Origin: Cyanophora paradoxa | Lineage: Eukaryota; Glaucocystophyceae; Cyanophorales; Cyanophoraceae | Reading direction: 5' to 3' | DNA: 28,822 nucleotides | Assembly: GCA_004431415.1 (NCBI GenBank) | Contig: QPMI01000616.1 | Location: forward strand, 1-28,822 | Shown: in pieces, positions 8,691-18,170 of the stretch | How the letters are laid out: each line of letters opens with the position of its first letter | Position numbering within the stretch: position 1 is the stretch's first letter | Translations under genes and position numbers: made by a program | Notes under the pieces: generated by a model | Database searches by the model: none | The model's input: only the letters and a program-made list of their open reading frames with translations | What the model was told of the DNA's origin: nothing

Positions 8691-11086
8691 GGGGGCGGCG
8701 GGGCGCTCGAAGATCCTCTCCCGCGGCAGCGGGACGCCCCGAAAATTCAAAATCCTCGAGAGCTGCGAGGGCGTCAGCAGCAGGCAGGCCGGGCTGTGCC
8801 GGGCAGGGCGCTCGGCACGGCGCACCGTCTCTGCGGGGCGGGGCGAAAGCGACGGGGCGGGGCGGGGCGACGGCGACGGGGCCGGGCGAAGCGACAGCGC
8901 CGGGGCGGGCCGGGGAGCCGGCGGGGCTGCACGGGGCTGCACGGGGCGTGCGCCCCGGGCCGCCGCCCGCCGATCCTACGCCCCGCCGTGCAATCCATGC
9001 TGCCGCCCTCCGCTCCCTCCGACCATCGCCCCGGGACTCGATCATCCTGCGCGACAGGAGCGCCTTGTCAGCGACGCGTACGCACACAGACCGCTCAACT
9101 CACCTCGTCTAGGCCTGAGCCTCACCAAGCTGTGGAAGAGGGGTCCAGAATTCGGAGCCTGGAGACGGCGCGCGCGATCCAGCGCCTGGAACGCAAGCAA
9201 GAATCGTGAGACATGCGTTCGCGCGCCGCTGACGCAAAGCTATGGTCCGGTGGCCCACCCCCGGCGATGGCGACGCGCTCGGCAGGGCGCGCTCGCCGCC
9301 AGCGGCGTGCCGGCACTCCATCGCCCGCTACGAAGGAGAGATCAACAGCGAGAAGCGTGCGGCAGTTCGCCTGTCCCCCCGTTCCCGGCCAGGCGGCCGC
9401 CGCACCTTGGCTCGGCTTGGGCGCAGGGCCAACCAACTGGGCCGACGGGGCTCACCGCCGGCGATCCCTGCGAAATCGAGTGAGCTGTACGTCACGCGTG
9501 GAACGCGGAGGGCACGGCATAGACGCACGTCGTCGGTTTGTGGGAGGAAGGCAGGCCGTGAACGCAGCGCCGCACGGAAAACCGGCCACGCAGGGCATAG
9601 ACATGCAGCTGCGAGAACACGGGCCACATGCGCCTAGCTATAGCTAACGAAAGGGCCGCGCGCCGCATCTGCGAGCTTCCGCCAACGTGCTCGGCACCGC
9701 GGCCGAGCGAGCTGCGAAGGAGCATGGGACCGCTCAGGCTTCCTCGGAAAGCTGAGCCGAAGGGCGTCCTCAGCATCCTCGATCGATATCGCTGTTGGTG
9801 TCGCTGCCGCTTTCGCCCAACAGCTGTGTACCCCCGAAATCGCGCGCCTTGCACTTTGAAGAGCACGCAGGGCAAGAACTGGCTGCGGCTTCCAGCACGG
9901 GACGCAATGCAATCTCGTGCGTCGGCGCTGGGCTCTCCACCGCAGCGCATCCTGGTCTCCCTTACTCCACAATTTCAAACAGGTCAAACGGAGTCCGCAC
10001 AGCTGCCGCGAACTTGACGAGCCTCGAGCGCGAACGACGTTCGAAGGTGCCTACTTGCATCCTCTCGCGTCCCGCCTGTCGCCGGCCTGATTTCAAACGC
10101 AGAGCGCTGCCCAGGGCGGCGGGCGCCCGCTCGTGGCGAAGAGCGCTCGTGTACGCGTCGTTCTTGCCTCTTCAAGCGCCTTGATCTGCATTCTTAGCCC
10201 GGCCGCCGCCGCCAAGTGTTCCTTCTTTTGGTCGGCTCGCGCAGAAAGGAGAAGGCGGCTGCCGATGCGAAGCAAGGTGCTTTTTTCGTTTCATCTCCTT
10301 TGCCCCAATCCCTCATTCCGCTGGCGGTCCAGGGAACGGGGTGACTGGCCGCGCGAGCAGAGCACCACCATCCAGTTCGCCTAGCGTCTTCTCCCGCAGG
10401 CCAGGTGCTCGCTCTTGTTTCCGCTACTCTCGCGTTGATGTTTTTGTGACGCCGGCCGCGTGCGCAGCGGAGCGGGTGCCGTTCTCGGACGCGTGGCTTC
10501 TGGACGGCCGTGGCCTCGGAGTTCTTGTGCTTGCGGCCGCTGGGGCGCAGGTGCGGCAGGTGCGGTCGTTTGCCGGCGCGCATTCTTCTCTCTTTCGGTT
10601 GACGCTCCGAGCTCAGCGAGCGCTGCGCCGTCGCGGCGACCGCGTTCCGGGCGCTCTCAATCTCGGTGTGGGCGCTCGGCGACAGGTGCGGTCTGTTTAT
10701 TGGCGCGCGTTCTCTCTTCTTTTGATTGACATTCCTCTCCGTGCGCAGCGAGCGCTCTGCCTTCGACGTCGGGCACGGGCAAGGGATGCTGGAAGCGGGA
10801 CGGGCCTCCTGCTCTCTCCTTGCTGCGGTGCGCAGACGTCCCCTTGCTTCCCACTTCTCTCTTTATGCTAGGAGCCCGCTTATCCTGATGCGCGCAGCGC
10901 AGCGAGCGCGGCGACGTTCCGCAGCGAGTGCGGCGAGGGCGATCTGCCTGGGCCGGAGGCGGCTGCTGGCGATCGGCTGGCATGCGCAGGCGGCGGACGA
11001 TGCGCAGCAGGACAGCGTACTACTGCTGTTCGGCAGCTGATTGCAGTTAAAACGTTAGTTTTCCTTTTCTCGCAACTAGCGCGGGG

Positions 11087-11470
11087 GACGACGCCGCTTC
11101 AGGTCATTGCGTATTGTGTAAAGCCCTTACAGCCTAAGTTGCAGCGGGGCAGATTGGGGCAGATGAGCTCGAGGCGCCCGCGCACGATCGGCCACGAGGC
11201 CGCTAGCTGTTTCACAGTGTGCGCACATCTACACGAGGCGCCGCGCGGGCTCGGGAATTGGCCCCACGAGGCGCTGAGCTGTGTGCGCATGCGCACATGT
11301 ACTACGGTACGACCTAGGGGCGCCGGCGCCACGCGTACGCGTCCCCGTCGAGCTTGACGACCGACTCTCTCTCTCGGCGAGCTCGAGCCGCGTCGAGCTC
11401 AGGCCCATAGCAACGAGCTCGACGACCGTCGACGGTACCGGCCACGCTGCTGGCTATAGCTACGTATACG
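11087..11470. other. Spacer between inverted-repeat element and retroelement, no gene seen
   Basis: No coding sequence is supported. The stretch is rich in GAGCTC/CGAGCTCG motifs and short palindromes. It contains an imperfect direct repeat of CACGAGGC...AGCTG...GTGTGCGCA at ~11,192-11,226 and ~11,265-11,290. Confidence 0.5.
11282..11342. repeat. Cluster of three perfect short palindromes
   Basis: Within 61 bp there are three perfect palindromes. TGTGCGCATGCGCACA (16 bp) is at 11,282-11,297, GGCGCCGGCGCC (12 bp) at 11,319-11,330 and ACGCGTACGCGT (12 bp) at 11,331-11,342. The last two are adjacent. Function is unknown. Confidence 0.7.
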
Positions 11471-11476
11471 CCGGCG

Positions 11477-11660
11477 CAGTGCGTCCAGCTGCGTCGAGCG
11501 GCGCAGTGCGTCAACTTCGAGTGCGTCGAGCGACGCAGTTTCGTGAAACTTGGCGCACTGCTTGAAACTGCGTGGAGATTTCGAGCAGTGCTTCATTTCC
11601 GACGCAATGCTTGAAATTCCCACGCAATGCTTGAAATTTCCGACGCAATGCGTGGGTGAG
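11477..11660 (+). repeat. Degenerate ~20-bp tandem repeats
   Basis: Related short units follow one another. The first part repeats CGCAGTGCGTC and GTCGAGCG. The second part repeats units such as CGACGCAATGCTTGAAATTC at a period of 20-21 bp, with the clearest copies at ~11,600-11,655. The beginning resembles positions 19-48 of the window. The array ends just before the long gag-like coding region. Confidence 0.65.
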
Positions 11661-11811
11661 CCAAAAGTGCCGGGGTAGTGCTGGCGGCGCAGGAGGCGGC
11701 GGCACCGTGGTGGCCATCGCGGCGGTGGCAGGGGCGGCTACCAGAGCGGCGGTGGAGGCGGCGGCCAAGGCGGGACGGGATCTAACGCACCCTCCTCGGC
11801 AATCCCGCCCG

Positions 11812-12690
11812 ATGCAGCGCCGACTGGCCCCGTTGTTGACGCGCCGTCTCGCGCCCGACTGCCCCGTTGTTGACGCGCCGTCTTCGCGCCCGGCTGGCCC
11901 CGTCACTGACGCGCTGCCTTCGCGCCCGACTGGCTCCGTTGCTGACGCGCCGTCTCCGCGCCCGACCGGCCCCATCGCTAACGCGCCGCCCCCGAACCCT
12001 CGCCCGACTGACCACGGAGACGCCGTGCAGTCCGGTGGTCCTGACTCGGGCCGGGAGACTGAGGCTACGACGGACAGCCTGGCCATGGTACCGATCGCTC
12101 CGGTGCAAACTGTCCCGATCACGCCGACGCAGCCCTCGGCATCGGACATCGCGCACTTCGTTCGGGACGTCAACGCCACGACGGCGACGCAGCCGGTAAC
12201 GTCGGCGGCGGAGAGGACGGCCCCCGTCCCCGTCGCCATCCCCGTCGCTGAACCCGCGTCGCCGTCCCCCTCGTCGACTCACGCGACCGGCCCGTCGTCG
12301 CCGGCCCCGTCTGACTTGTCGACAGAGATGGAAACGGGAAGCCGTACTGCGGCCGAGTCCCGTGTTCCAATTCGGTGTGCGCAGCCCCGGCGGGGCGTCA
12401 CTGCCGGCAGTATCCGCGACCTCATCAACGCTGGCCTCCGCCGGCACGACCACACTCGCATGTCCGCCGCCTTGGCTCCCGTCACGTCCAAGAAAACCCC
12501 GCTCTTCACTCGAAACTTTGGCCGTATGCACCGCCCGCGCCCGAACGCCATCAATCCCGTCGCCCGCGTCGCAGTCACGAGGTCGCTCACCTTCGCGGCC
12601 GCCCCCTCGGCGAAGAGCACGAACTCCGACGCTGACTCTGTGCGGGAGCCGAAGACCCGGACGTACTGCGCCCTGGGGACCCGTCACAGA
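11812..12690 (+). pseudogene. Pro/Ala/Thr-rich N-terminal segment of gag-like region
   Basis: This frame is open from ~11,656, with its first ATG at 11,812, and runs to ~12,690. The N-terminal half is a Pro/Ala/Ser/Thr-rich, probably disordered linker containing a 12-residue repeat (about five 36-bp DNA copies, 11,820-11,997). The second half is basic, with GSIRDLINAGLRRHDHTRM and a run of Arg/Pro/Asn near 12,520-12,560. After ~12,690 sensible protein sequence continues in the +2 frame (through TESPMDTALGPL). I do not recognise a family. Position upstream of pol suggests a gag N-terminus. Confidence 0.45.
11820..11997 (+). repeat. 36-bp coding minisatellite, ~5 copies
   Basis: Five units of CCGACTGGCCCCGTTGTTGA plus ~16 more bases are spaced 35, 35-36, 36, 36 and 36 bp. 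Full-length units encode a 12-residue repeat of the type PTGPVVDAPSSR. The first two spacings lack a base, so the first copy falls in a different reading frame from the later ones. Confidence 0.75.
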
Positions 12691-13590
12691 GTCGCCGATG
12701 GACACTGCACTCGGCCCGCTAACCTCCAAATCGAGCACCGACTCCCCCGCAGCCACCTCGCAGCAGGAGGGGAACGTCTCGAAGGGAAGTGGGCGGCCGA
12801 CCCCGAACTACAAGGCCCCGCCCGCCAAGATGCCCGAAATCGACTCGCTACCGGCGGTCGAGGGCTGCGAGTCCTTGGTACCCCTTTGCACTGACTGGCT
12901 CGACAACGTTGCTTACAACATGCACACTCGCGTGTTAACAACCGCATGCACGTCGACGGCATCCAGTGCACTGACTGGCTTCGTGATGGCATCCCTTCGA
13001 GCGACCAGCGCCAGATCCACGCGCGTACCATCCTTTACTGCCCGCCCTCCAGATGCTCACGACGTACCTCGAGCCGAAGGGCCCCGGTGTCTGCTGGGCT
13101 CGCGTCCGCAACGCTATCGATGCGGAAGGCGACTCGGAGGAGGCGCGCGCGCACCGCTTCCCCAAGCCCCACGACAACATGTACCCCGTCTTCACGCAGG
13201 CCTCCAATTACCGTACCGCGGTATTCACGGAGGATGCGCACATGCCTCGCCGTCGGGACCTGTCTTTCGCCAACGAGACGTGTGCTGACTGCCACCCCAT
13301 GTCGTCGGCCGCCAGGAGAATGGTACCCTTGTTGCCCGCCCCATTCCTCGGCACACCGTCGTGACGCGCCCAATGACGGACTTCGTACTGCTCACTCCGC
13401 GCTCATCGCTGCGCTTGAAAGCCTCCCTACGTCGCACCCGTTCGTGACCCGACCAGGGAGATGGAGTTCTTTGTGATCGCCGCGACATCTCCGGACACGC
13501 GAAGAACGGGCGGTTCCCGATCCCGCCGGCGCTCGACGTGAACCCCGGCATCCCGTGCGCTGACGGCACTCACGCTCACCACAGCCACCC
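12690..13590 (+). pseudogene. Frame-broken gag-like segment with CxxC and His-rich parts
   Basis: Protein-like stretches follow one another in different frames: +2 at ~12,690-12,945, +1 at ~12,946-13,050, +3 at ~13,053-13,330 and +2 at ~13,448-13,600. The +3 part includes PKPHDNMYPVFTQASNYRT and ETCADCHP. The last +2 part has CDRRDISGHAKNGRF and then a His-rich stretch (HAHHSHPHWH). A 14-bp direct repeat encodes CTDWL twice, at 12,887 and 12,967. The Cys/His content might bind zinc, but no standard CCHC knuckle is visible. No family is recognised. Confidence 0.4.
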
Positions 13591-13599
13591 GCATTGGCA

Positions 13600-14400
13600 C
13601 TTGCTGGCGACCCGCCGCTCATCAACCCGAAAGGCCACAGTGAGCACAAGCGTCTGAATGCGGCCGTCACACGCATCATTGCAGACACGGCCACTGAGGA
13701 TGACGTGACAACGTTGCGCACGTGGATCGCAATCGCCCGTGAGACGACGACTATCGCGGCAATTAACACTAACATCTCGAACACCAACGAGCAGCTTCGC
13801 CGGCCCTACCGGGGCGCTGAGGGCGAGCAGCTGTTACACTTGGTTGAAATGGCAGCGATGGCCATCACGAACACGGGCGCCCCGCCGCCTCGCACGCGGC
13901 AGGCTGCGGCCAACCACGTCACGAGTGTACTGCGTAAGGAGCTCGAGGCATTCGATGTTGACACTGACGGTTCAGGCAATCGTCAACGCTCTGTGCGCCC
14001 GTCGTGTCTTCACTTTCACCGACGGCGCCATGGACACAACCGACGCGCCGCCTGCACCTACGACAACGCTGACGCTCCAGGAGCTGCTGTCGTCGAGTCC
14101 CTCCTGAACCGTGTCAAGACGTCCTTCACCGACGCGCAGAACCGCAGCCAACATTCATGCGCCCCAACCGACGAACGGCCGCTGTCAATTACGTTGAGAG
14201 CACACTCCGCACGTACCTCCGTGGCTACGACGTCGAGTCTACGATCCTACTTCTCGTCTACATTCTCGAGCGCGAGGTGAGCTACGGTTCGCCTCAGGCC
14301 CTGACGCGACTTCGGCAAAGGCTGCTGACGCCTACTCTCGTTTCGTCGCGGCAAACGCTCCGACCGACCCCGTCGCCGACCCAGCTCTGTCGCGACGGCA
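13600..14400 (+). pseudogene. Gag-like helical segment with duplicated ~65-residue domain
   Basis: Reading starts in the +1 frame (13,600-~13,965), moves to +2 (~13,965-14,095), back to +1 (14,095-14,155) and then +3 (14,157 on). Two similar blocks are visible. Block 1 (13,825-14,020) has EQLLHLVEMAAM, then NHVTSVLRKELEAFDVD. Block 2 (14,095-14,290) has ESLLNRVKTSF, then NYVESTLRTYLRGYDVES. Both look alpha-helical. A linker rich in Thr/Pro/Ala separates them. The blocks may be capsid-like or an element-specific module; I cannot assign a family. Confidence 0.45.
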
Positions 14401-14429
14401 GAGGGCCTCGCCCCTGAGGACAAGACGCC

Positions 14430-15305
14430 AATCGTCCCGCCGACCACGCCCACTCCACCGCGCCCGCCGTACTGCGGCCCAAGGCGTCGGAGGACAGGGC
14501 TGACAATGACCCCATCAACCGCAACCGGAAGTTGCGCGAGATGCTGATGGACATTGCGGAAGACTCGATCACGCTCATCGCTCGTCGCCACCAGGCAGCG
14601 GGGAGGTATGAGCGCGAGGGTGGAGACCGCGTCTTCGCCTCTCGCACGGTCGAGAAGATCATGGTCAGTGTTGGGGGACAGCAAATTCTTCTCTTCCTGT
14701 CGCCAGTCGACATGCCTGCACCGTGCCACACGTGCAGCATCGGCCCCGATGGCTCACCCGTCATCGTGAACCACGGCTCCGTGCATCAGTGATCAGCATT
14801 GCGCACCGCTACTACGAGTACATCGACTCGACCACGGGCAACACGGTGACAATGACTAACGTCGAGCTTCAGGAGCACTGCCGCCTCTGCACAACGCCGC
14901 CGTACATGGAGTTCGTCCGCAATTGCCCCGTACCGTCGCCAACCTCACGCCAGCGCACGCCGTACCCGAGTACTCTGCGACCTGACGATGCACCGGCGGA
15001 CATCACGCTCGACGCTCTGTACGGAGTGACGATGGAAATGAAGACGCTCTTCCTGCGGATTATCGGTCTGTTAATGGATATCACCCCACAGGGAACGACG
15101 TCTTTGACGGGGAACGACGACTGGCCTCGGGTCGCTGACATCTTCCTTAACGTCGACGTCAGCCCCTTCACCGTCCGCGCCAGCACCCTCCGGCCTGGCG
15201 TTCGCGACGCGAGTACTGGACCGATAGGCACTCGGCCAATCATTCTCGCCCCGGGAGTTGTCAACACCTCTGGGCAGGACACGTCCGACTCGCGCGAACG
15301 ACTGT
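14430..15305 (+). pseudogene. Gag-like segment with two distant CxxC motifs
   Basis: The +3 frame to 14,792 carries LREMLMDIAEDSITLIARR and, near its end, CHTC at ~14,724-14,735. The reading continues without a gap in the +2 frame from ~14,790 to 15,305, with CRLC at ~14,879-14,890. Together they make C-x2-C, about 50 residues, C-x2-C, a spacing compatible with a structural zinc site. A long hydrophobic/helical part (TLDALYGVTMEMKTLFLRII) follows. The frame switch at ~14,790 leaves no room for an intron, so a one-base indel is the simplest explanation. Confidence 0.45.
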
Positions 15306-15820
15306 GAACGCGTCGCTTCCCGTCTGCTTGTCGGCACCGGCGTTCTACCATGCTCACGCGTTAATGCACCCGTCGATGAGCCGAACACGCGCCTCGGCCC
15401 GACACCAACTGATCTTCCGCCCTACCCGGTGCCTGAGACCACGGTCGCTGCAGCTGGGGAGTGAGCCGCAAGTTGGCGTCGATTTACGTCGCTGCCGTTC
15501 TACACGACTGGCCGGCTCGACAGCGGGACAAGATTAAGCCGCATCTCACTCTCCGAACCAACGACGTCGACATGGAGTACTTGCGACTCGCCGCCGAGAA
15601 CGCGCGACTTCGGGACCCGACGCAGTTTTCGGCGAGGTACCTCGAAGTCCACAACGTGTTGACAGACATCCTTCGTCGCCGCACGCCTGGAACGCCGTCC
15701 CCGACCACTCCGCCCGACAAGCACGCGCAGCTGCTGGCCGACGAACAGCTCGCACGTGAACTGCAGGCTCGCCTCGACGCCGAAGCTGCAAGGGAGAGGA
15801 CCCGGTGCAGGCCGCGGCGC
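15295..15820 (+). pseudogene. Gag-like segment, charged helical
   Basis: The +3 frame at ~15,295-15,464 reads DCERVASRLLVGTGV and a Pro-rich tail. The +2 frame then takes over from ~15,461 to ~15,795 with KIKPHLTLRTNDVDMEYLRL and a highly charged helix, LLADEQLARELQARLDAEAA. The latter looks like a coiled coil at about 15,730-15,790. No family is recognised. It follows the CxxC segment and precedes the second Pro-rich linker. Confidence 0.4.
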
Positions 15821-16740
15821 AAGCCCCCTACTTGCAGGCTGCAATCGGTGGTATTGCTCGTGGCCGCACCATGGACGCCCGTCGCCGTACTGCGGCAGCA
15901 CAGGCTCCACCGCGCCAATCGGCGAGGCACGGGGGAACGGTCAGGGCCGCGGCCGCGCGCTCCCGATTCATACCAGCCGGCCCCAGACCCCGGCAACCCT
16001 CACTACCACGACGACGACATGACGTGCCCAACGGCACCGGTGACACCGCCGACCGACGCCCCGGAGCCCCCGGCCCCGCGGAACGACCACCCCCTGCGCC
16101 CGAGGTGACGGCCTCGTCGACGGACACTCCGGACGCCCAGCCCGTTGCACCCGCGACGACGACTCCGGACGCCCAGCCCGTTGCACCCGTGACGACGACT
16201 CCGGTGGACCCGACGCCCGCTCTCGAGACGCCGGTCTCGTCGACGGCCGCTCGAGATGCTTCGCCCATCGCACCGGCGATGGCGACCTCGCTGACGACCC
16301 CCGCACAGCGTCCCGTCCCCCACGGCCGTGGCTGCGGTCTCGACGGCCCGTCGCCTGCGCCTGAGCTACTGGCCCCGTCGACGCCCCGCCAGCCCCGGCC
16401 ACGACTGTGACGGCGGCCCCGCCGCAGAGCCCGGCCCAACCCCCGATGCTGCCGATCCCGTCACTTCACCCCGACTACACTGCACCGACCGACGCGTCGA
16501 TGCCTGACTCGACGACTGCCGACTCGTCGGGCACTGAGAGGACCGAGGACGTGCCCATGGGCGACCCGCGCGTTTCGAGGGGAATCATCGTCGACACGCC
16601 GACCTTGCCGAGCCCTCACGACGACCGTGACAGTCCTCCTGACACCGACGAAGACACGTCCAGCGACTCGGAGCCCGAGATCAAGGACGTGGCCGCCGAC
16701 CTTGGACACCGCCACGCCTGGACGATCCTTCGCCTCAAGC
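15805..16740 (+). pseudogene. Second Pro/Ala/Thr-rich linker and acidic tail
   Basis: Frames used are +1 (~15,805-15,950), +2 (~15,960-16,105), +1 (~16,090-16,410) and +3 (16,407-16,740). The +1 part holds a Pro/Thr-rich repeat (PDAQPVAPATTT, twice exactly at 36 bp). The +3 part becomes acidic: SPPDTDEDTSSDSEPEI. The layout parallels the first Pro-rich linker at 11.8-12.3 kb. It probably separates two folded regions of a polyprotein, or marks the start of a second ORF. Confidence 0.4.
16129..16200 (+). repeat. 36-bp coding repeat, two copies
   Basis: Two adjacent 36-bp units begin CCGGACGCCCAGCCCGTTGC and differ at one base. Each encodes 12 residues (PDAQPVAPATTT or PDAQPVAPVTTT). The unit length equals that of the minisatellite at 11,820-11,997, though the sequences differ. 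Confidence 0.8.
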
Positions 16741-18170
16741 CGTGGTGCACACCAGCTGCGTGCGTACCTGGACACGCCGCGACGCTTCATGGTCACAACG
16801 ACGACGACGGATTGGCGCAGACCCTGAGACGCCGACCCTCTTCGCCGCCAGCGAGCTCACGAGCTGCATGCACCTCGCAGCTGCCCGCAGCAACACGCCT
16901 ACTGGGCAACCGTTGCTGGGTACTCGCCCGAGTGACCAGGCTCACTACCTCCTTCAACATCTGACCGAATTCCGCTCCGTCATCCACGTCATCATGCGCC
17001 TCGCGCGGGCTCAGCCCTTCGCGCCTGGGGAGACGGCGACCACGTGGCCTCACCCGAACGACCCGCTCGCCGATGTCCTCGGACGGCCAGAGATGCTGGA
17101 GCTGTTTGGTTTGACACCGACAGAGTTCACTCTTGTACACCAGTCCAAGACTCCAGTCGTACCGTGCATCCTTCAGGTGGCTGTCAACCTTGCCCGCAAT
17201 CTCCGGACGCTGCACTACGACGTGGAGATGACGGAGAGCGATGAACGGTTCTTGAACTTCGACAAGATCACGAACACGGCGACGCGCCTTGCAACAATCA
17301 GGCAACTGGTCCAAACTGTCAAGTTCACGGCCCCGCTCACAGGACCTGACGACATCTATCTGTCTACGCTTCGACACGGTTCACCGCCGCCGACATCGCC
17401 TTGTCGATGCGTTCGACGGCCCTGGCGCGGGCGTGGGACATCGCTGCATACTTCGACCATTACAAGTGGGACGAGACGCGCGACCGCTACGGGGATAGCC
17501 GATTTGCTCACCTCTACGACGTTCGTGACCCAGCACCGAGCTCCGACCGTCCATGGCCGACGAGTCACGCGCCGTTGCTGTCAATGCTCACCGAGCAAGT
17601 CGAGAACGTACTCCGCCTCGTCAACATCACAGCCGACGTCGAGGGCCCGGCAACTTCCTGCGCCGTTACTACACGTCCCGTTTCAACCCGAAATCCGACG
17701 CGAACCCGGCTACGAACCAGCGGGCGACCGCCGAGCTCGCGGAGGAGATCCGGCTGAACAGCCAGTTAGCAGTGGTCGCGGCACGCGATGTCCATCGTCT
17801 GCGCACGCCCCCGTCAGCGAGTCCGACCTACACCACTGTCTTCGGCACGGACTGTCCCGTCACCGCTCCGGCGTCCTCCCTCAAATTTCACGAACGTCGT
17901 CGCCGCGTCTGTCACGGAGACGACTGCGCTGGCAAGGCTCGCCGAGCTACATGACACCACCGTTGTCGCGATGTCAATCACTACGTTCATGCACAAGCGT
18001 CAACTCGCCAAGAAGGGCAAACCGATCCGTCTCGAATCGCGACTGCACGCCCCCGTCTTCACCCCGAAGCAGCCCGAGCCAGCTGTCGAGCTCTATTACA
18101 ACTCTGACCGTTACATAATGGTGCACCCTGAAGAGGCGGCGCTCCTGGCGTGCAAAACTGCGTGCGCTCC
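16740..18170 (+). pseudogene. Gag-like globular region, unknown family
   Basis: Protein-like sequence runs +1 (~16,740-16,825), +2 (~16,827-17,385), +1 (17,386-~17,640), +3 (~17,640-17,880), +1 (~17,880-18,175). The +2 part is the longest continuous piece (~185 residues) and looks folded: LLQHLTEFRSVIHVIMRLAR, GLTPTEFTLVHQ, ILQVAVNLARNLRTLHYDV. The next +1 part has ALARAWDIAAYFDHYKWDE and LLSMLTEQVENVLRLVNI. These alternating amphipathic helices would fit a capsid-type domain, but this is inference only. I found no sequence signature that names it. Confidence 0.4.

Larger units (their letters stand above)
421..11086. mobile_element. Giant inverted-repeat (foldback-like) element with satellite core
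   Basis: The left arm (~421-3,372) reappears as its reverse complement at ~7,784-11,086, and the ~4.4 kb between them is a tandem satellite. The outer tips pair around CTAGTTG...GAAAACTAAC...GCAATCAGCTGCCGAACAG on the left and its reverse complement at ~11,020-11,080. No transposase, reverse transcriptase or other recognisable gene was found in the arms. Long terminal inverted repeats with internal tandem repeats around a non-coding middle are the hallmark of foldback-type non-autonomous DNA transposons. No clear target-site duplication is visible, so a segmental palindrome or centromere-like locus is an alternative. Confidence 0.6.
7784..11086 (-). repeat. Right arm of giant inverted repeat
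   Basis: This is the reverse complement of the left arm, with blocks in mirrored order and very high identity. Examples are ~8,690-8,825 against ~2,780-2,930 and ~9,640-10,080 against ~1,550-1,980. It is ~350 bp longer than the left arm, because its minisatellite is longer (7,815-8,455) and it carries ~200 bp at ~8,490-8,690 absent from the left arm. No recognisable gene is present. Confidence 0.85.

Noticed and set aside
2238-10871. Long open frames (up to 434 codons) in the inverted-repeat arms and minisatellites
   Set aside because: They consist of Ala/Arg/Pro/Gly repeats caused by GC-rich DNA with few stops, occur on several frames at once and match no family.
421-11086. Palindrome as a hairpin or chimeric-read assembly artefact
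   Set aside because: The arms differ in minisatellite length and in two arm-specific segments of ~200 bp, which a folded-back single read would not produce. It is still worth confirming with spanning reads.
13280-13310. CADCH as a heme-binding CxxCH motif of a cytochrome c
   Set aside because: A single short motif in a frame-broken retroelement-like context, with no other cytochrome feature.
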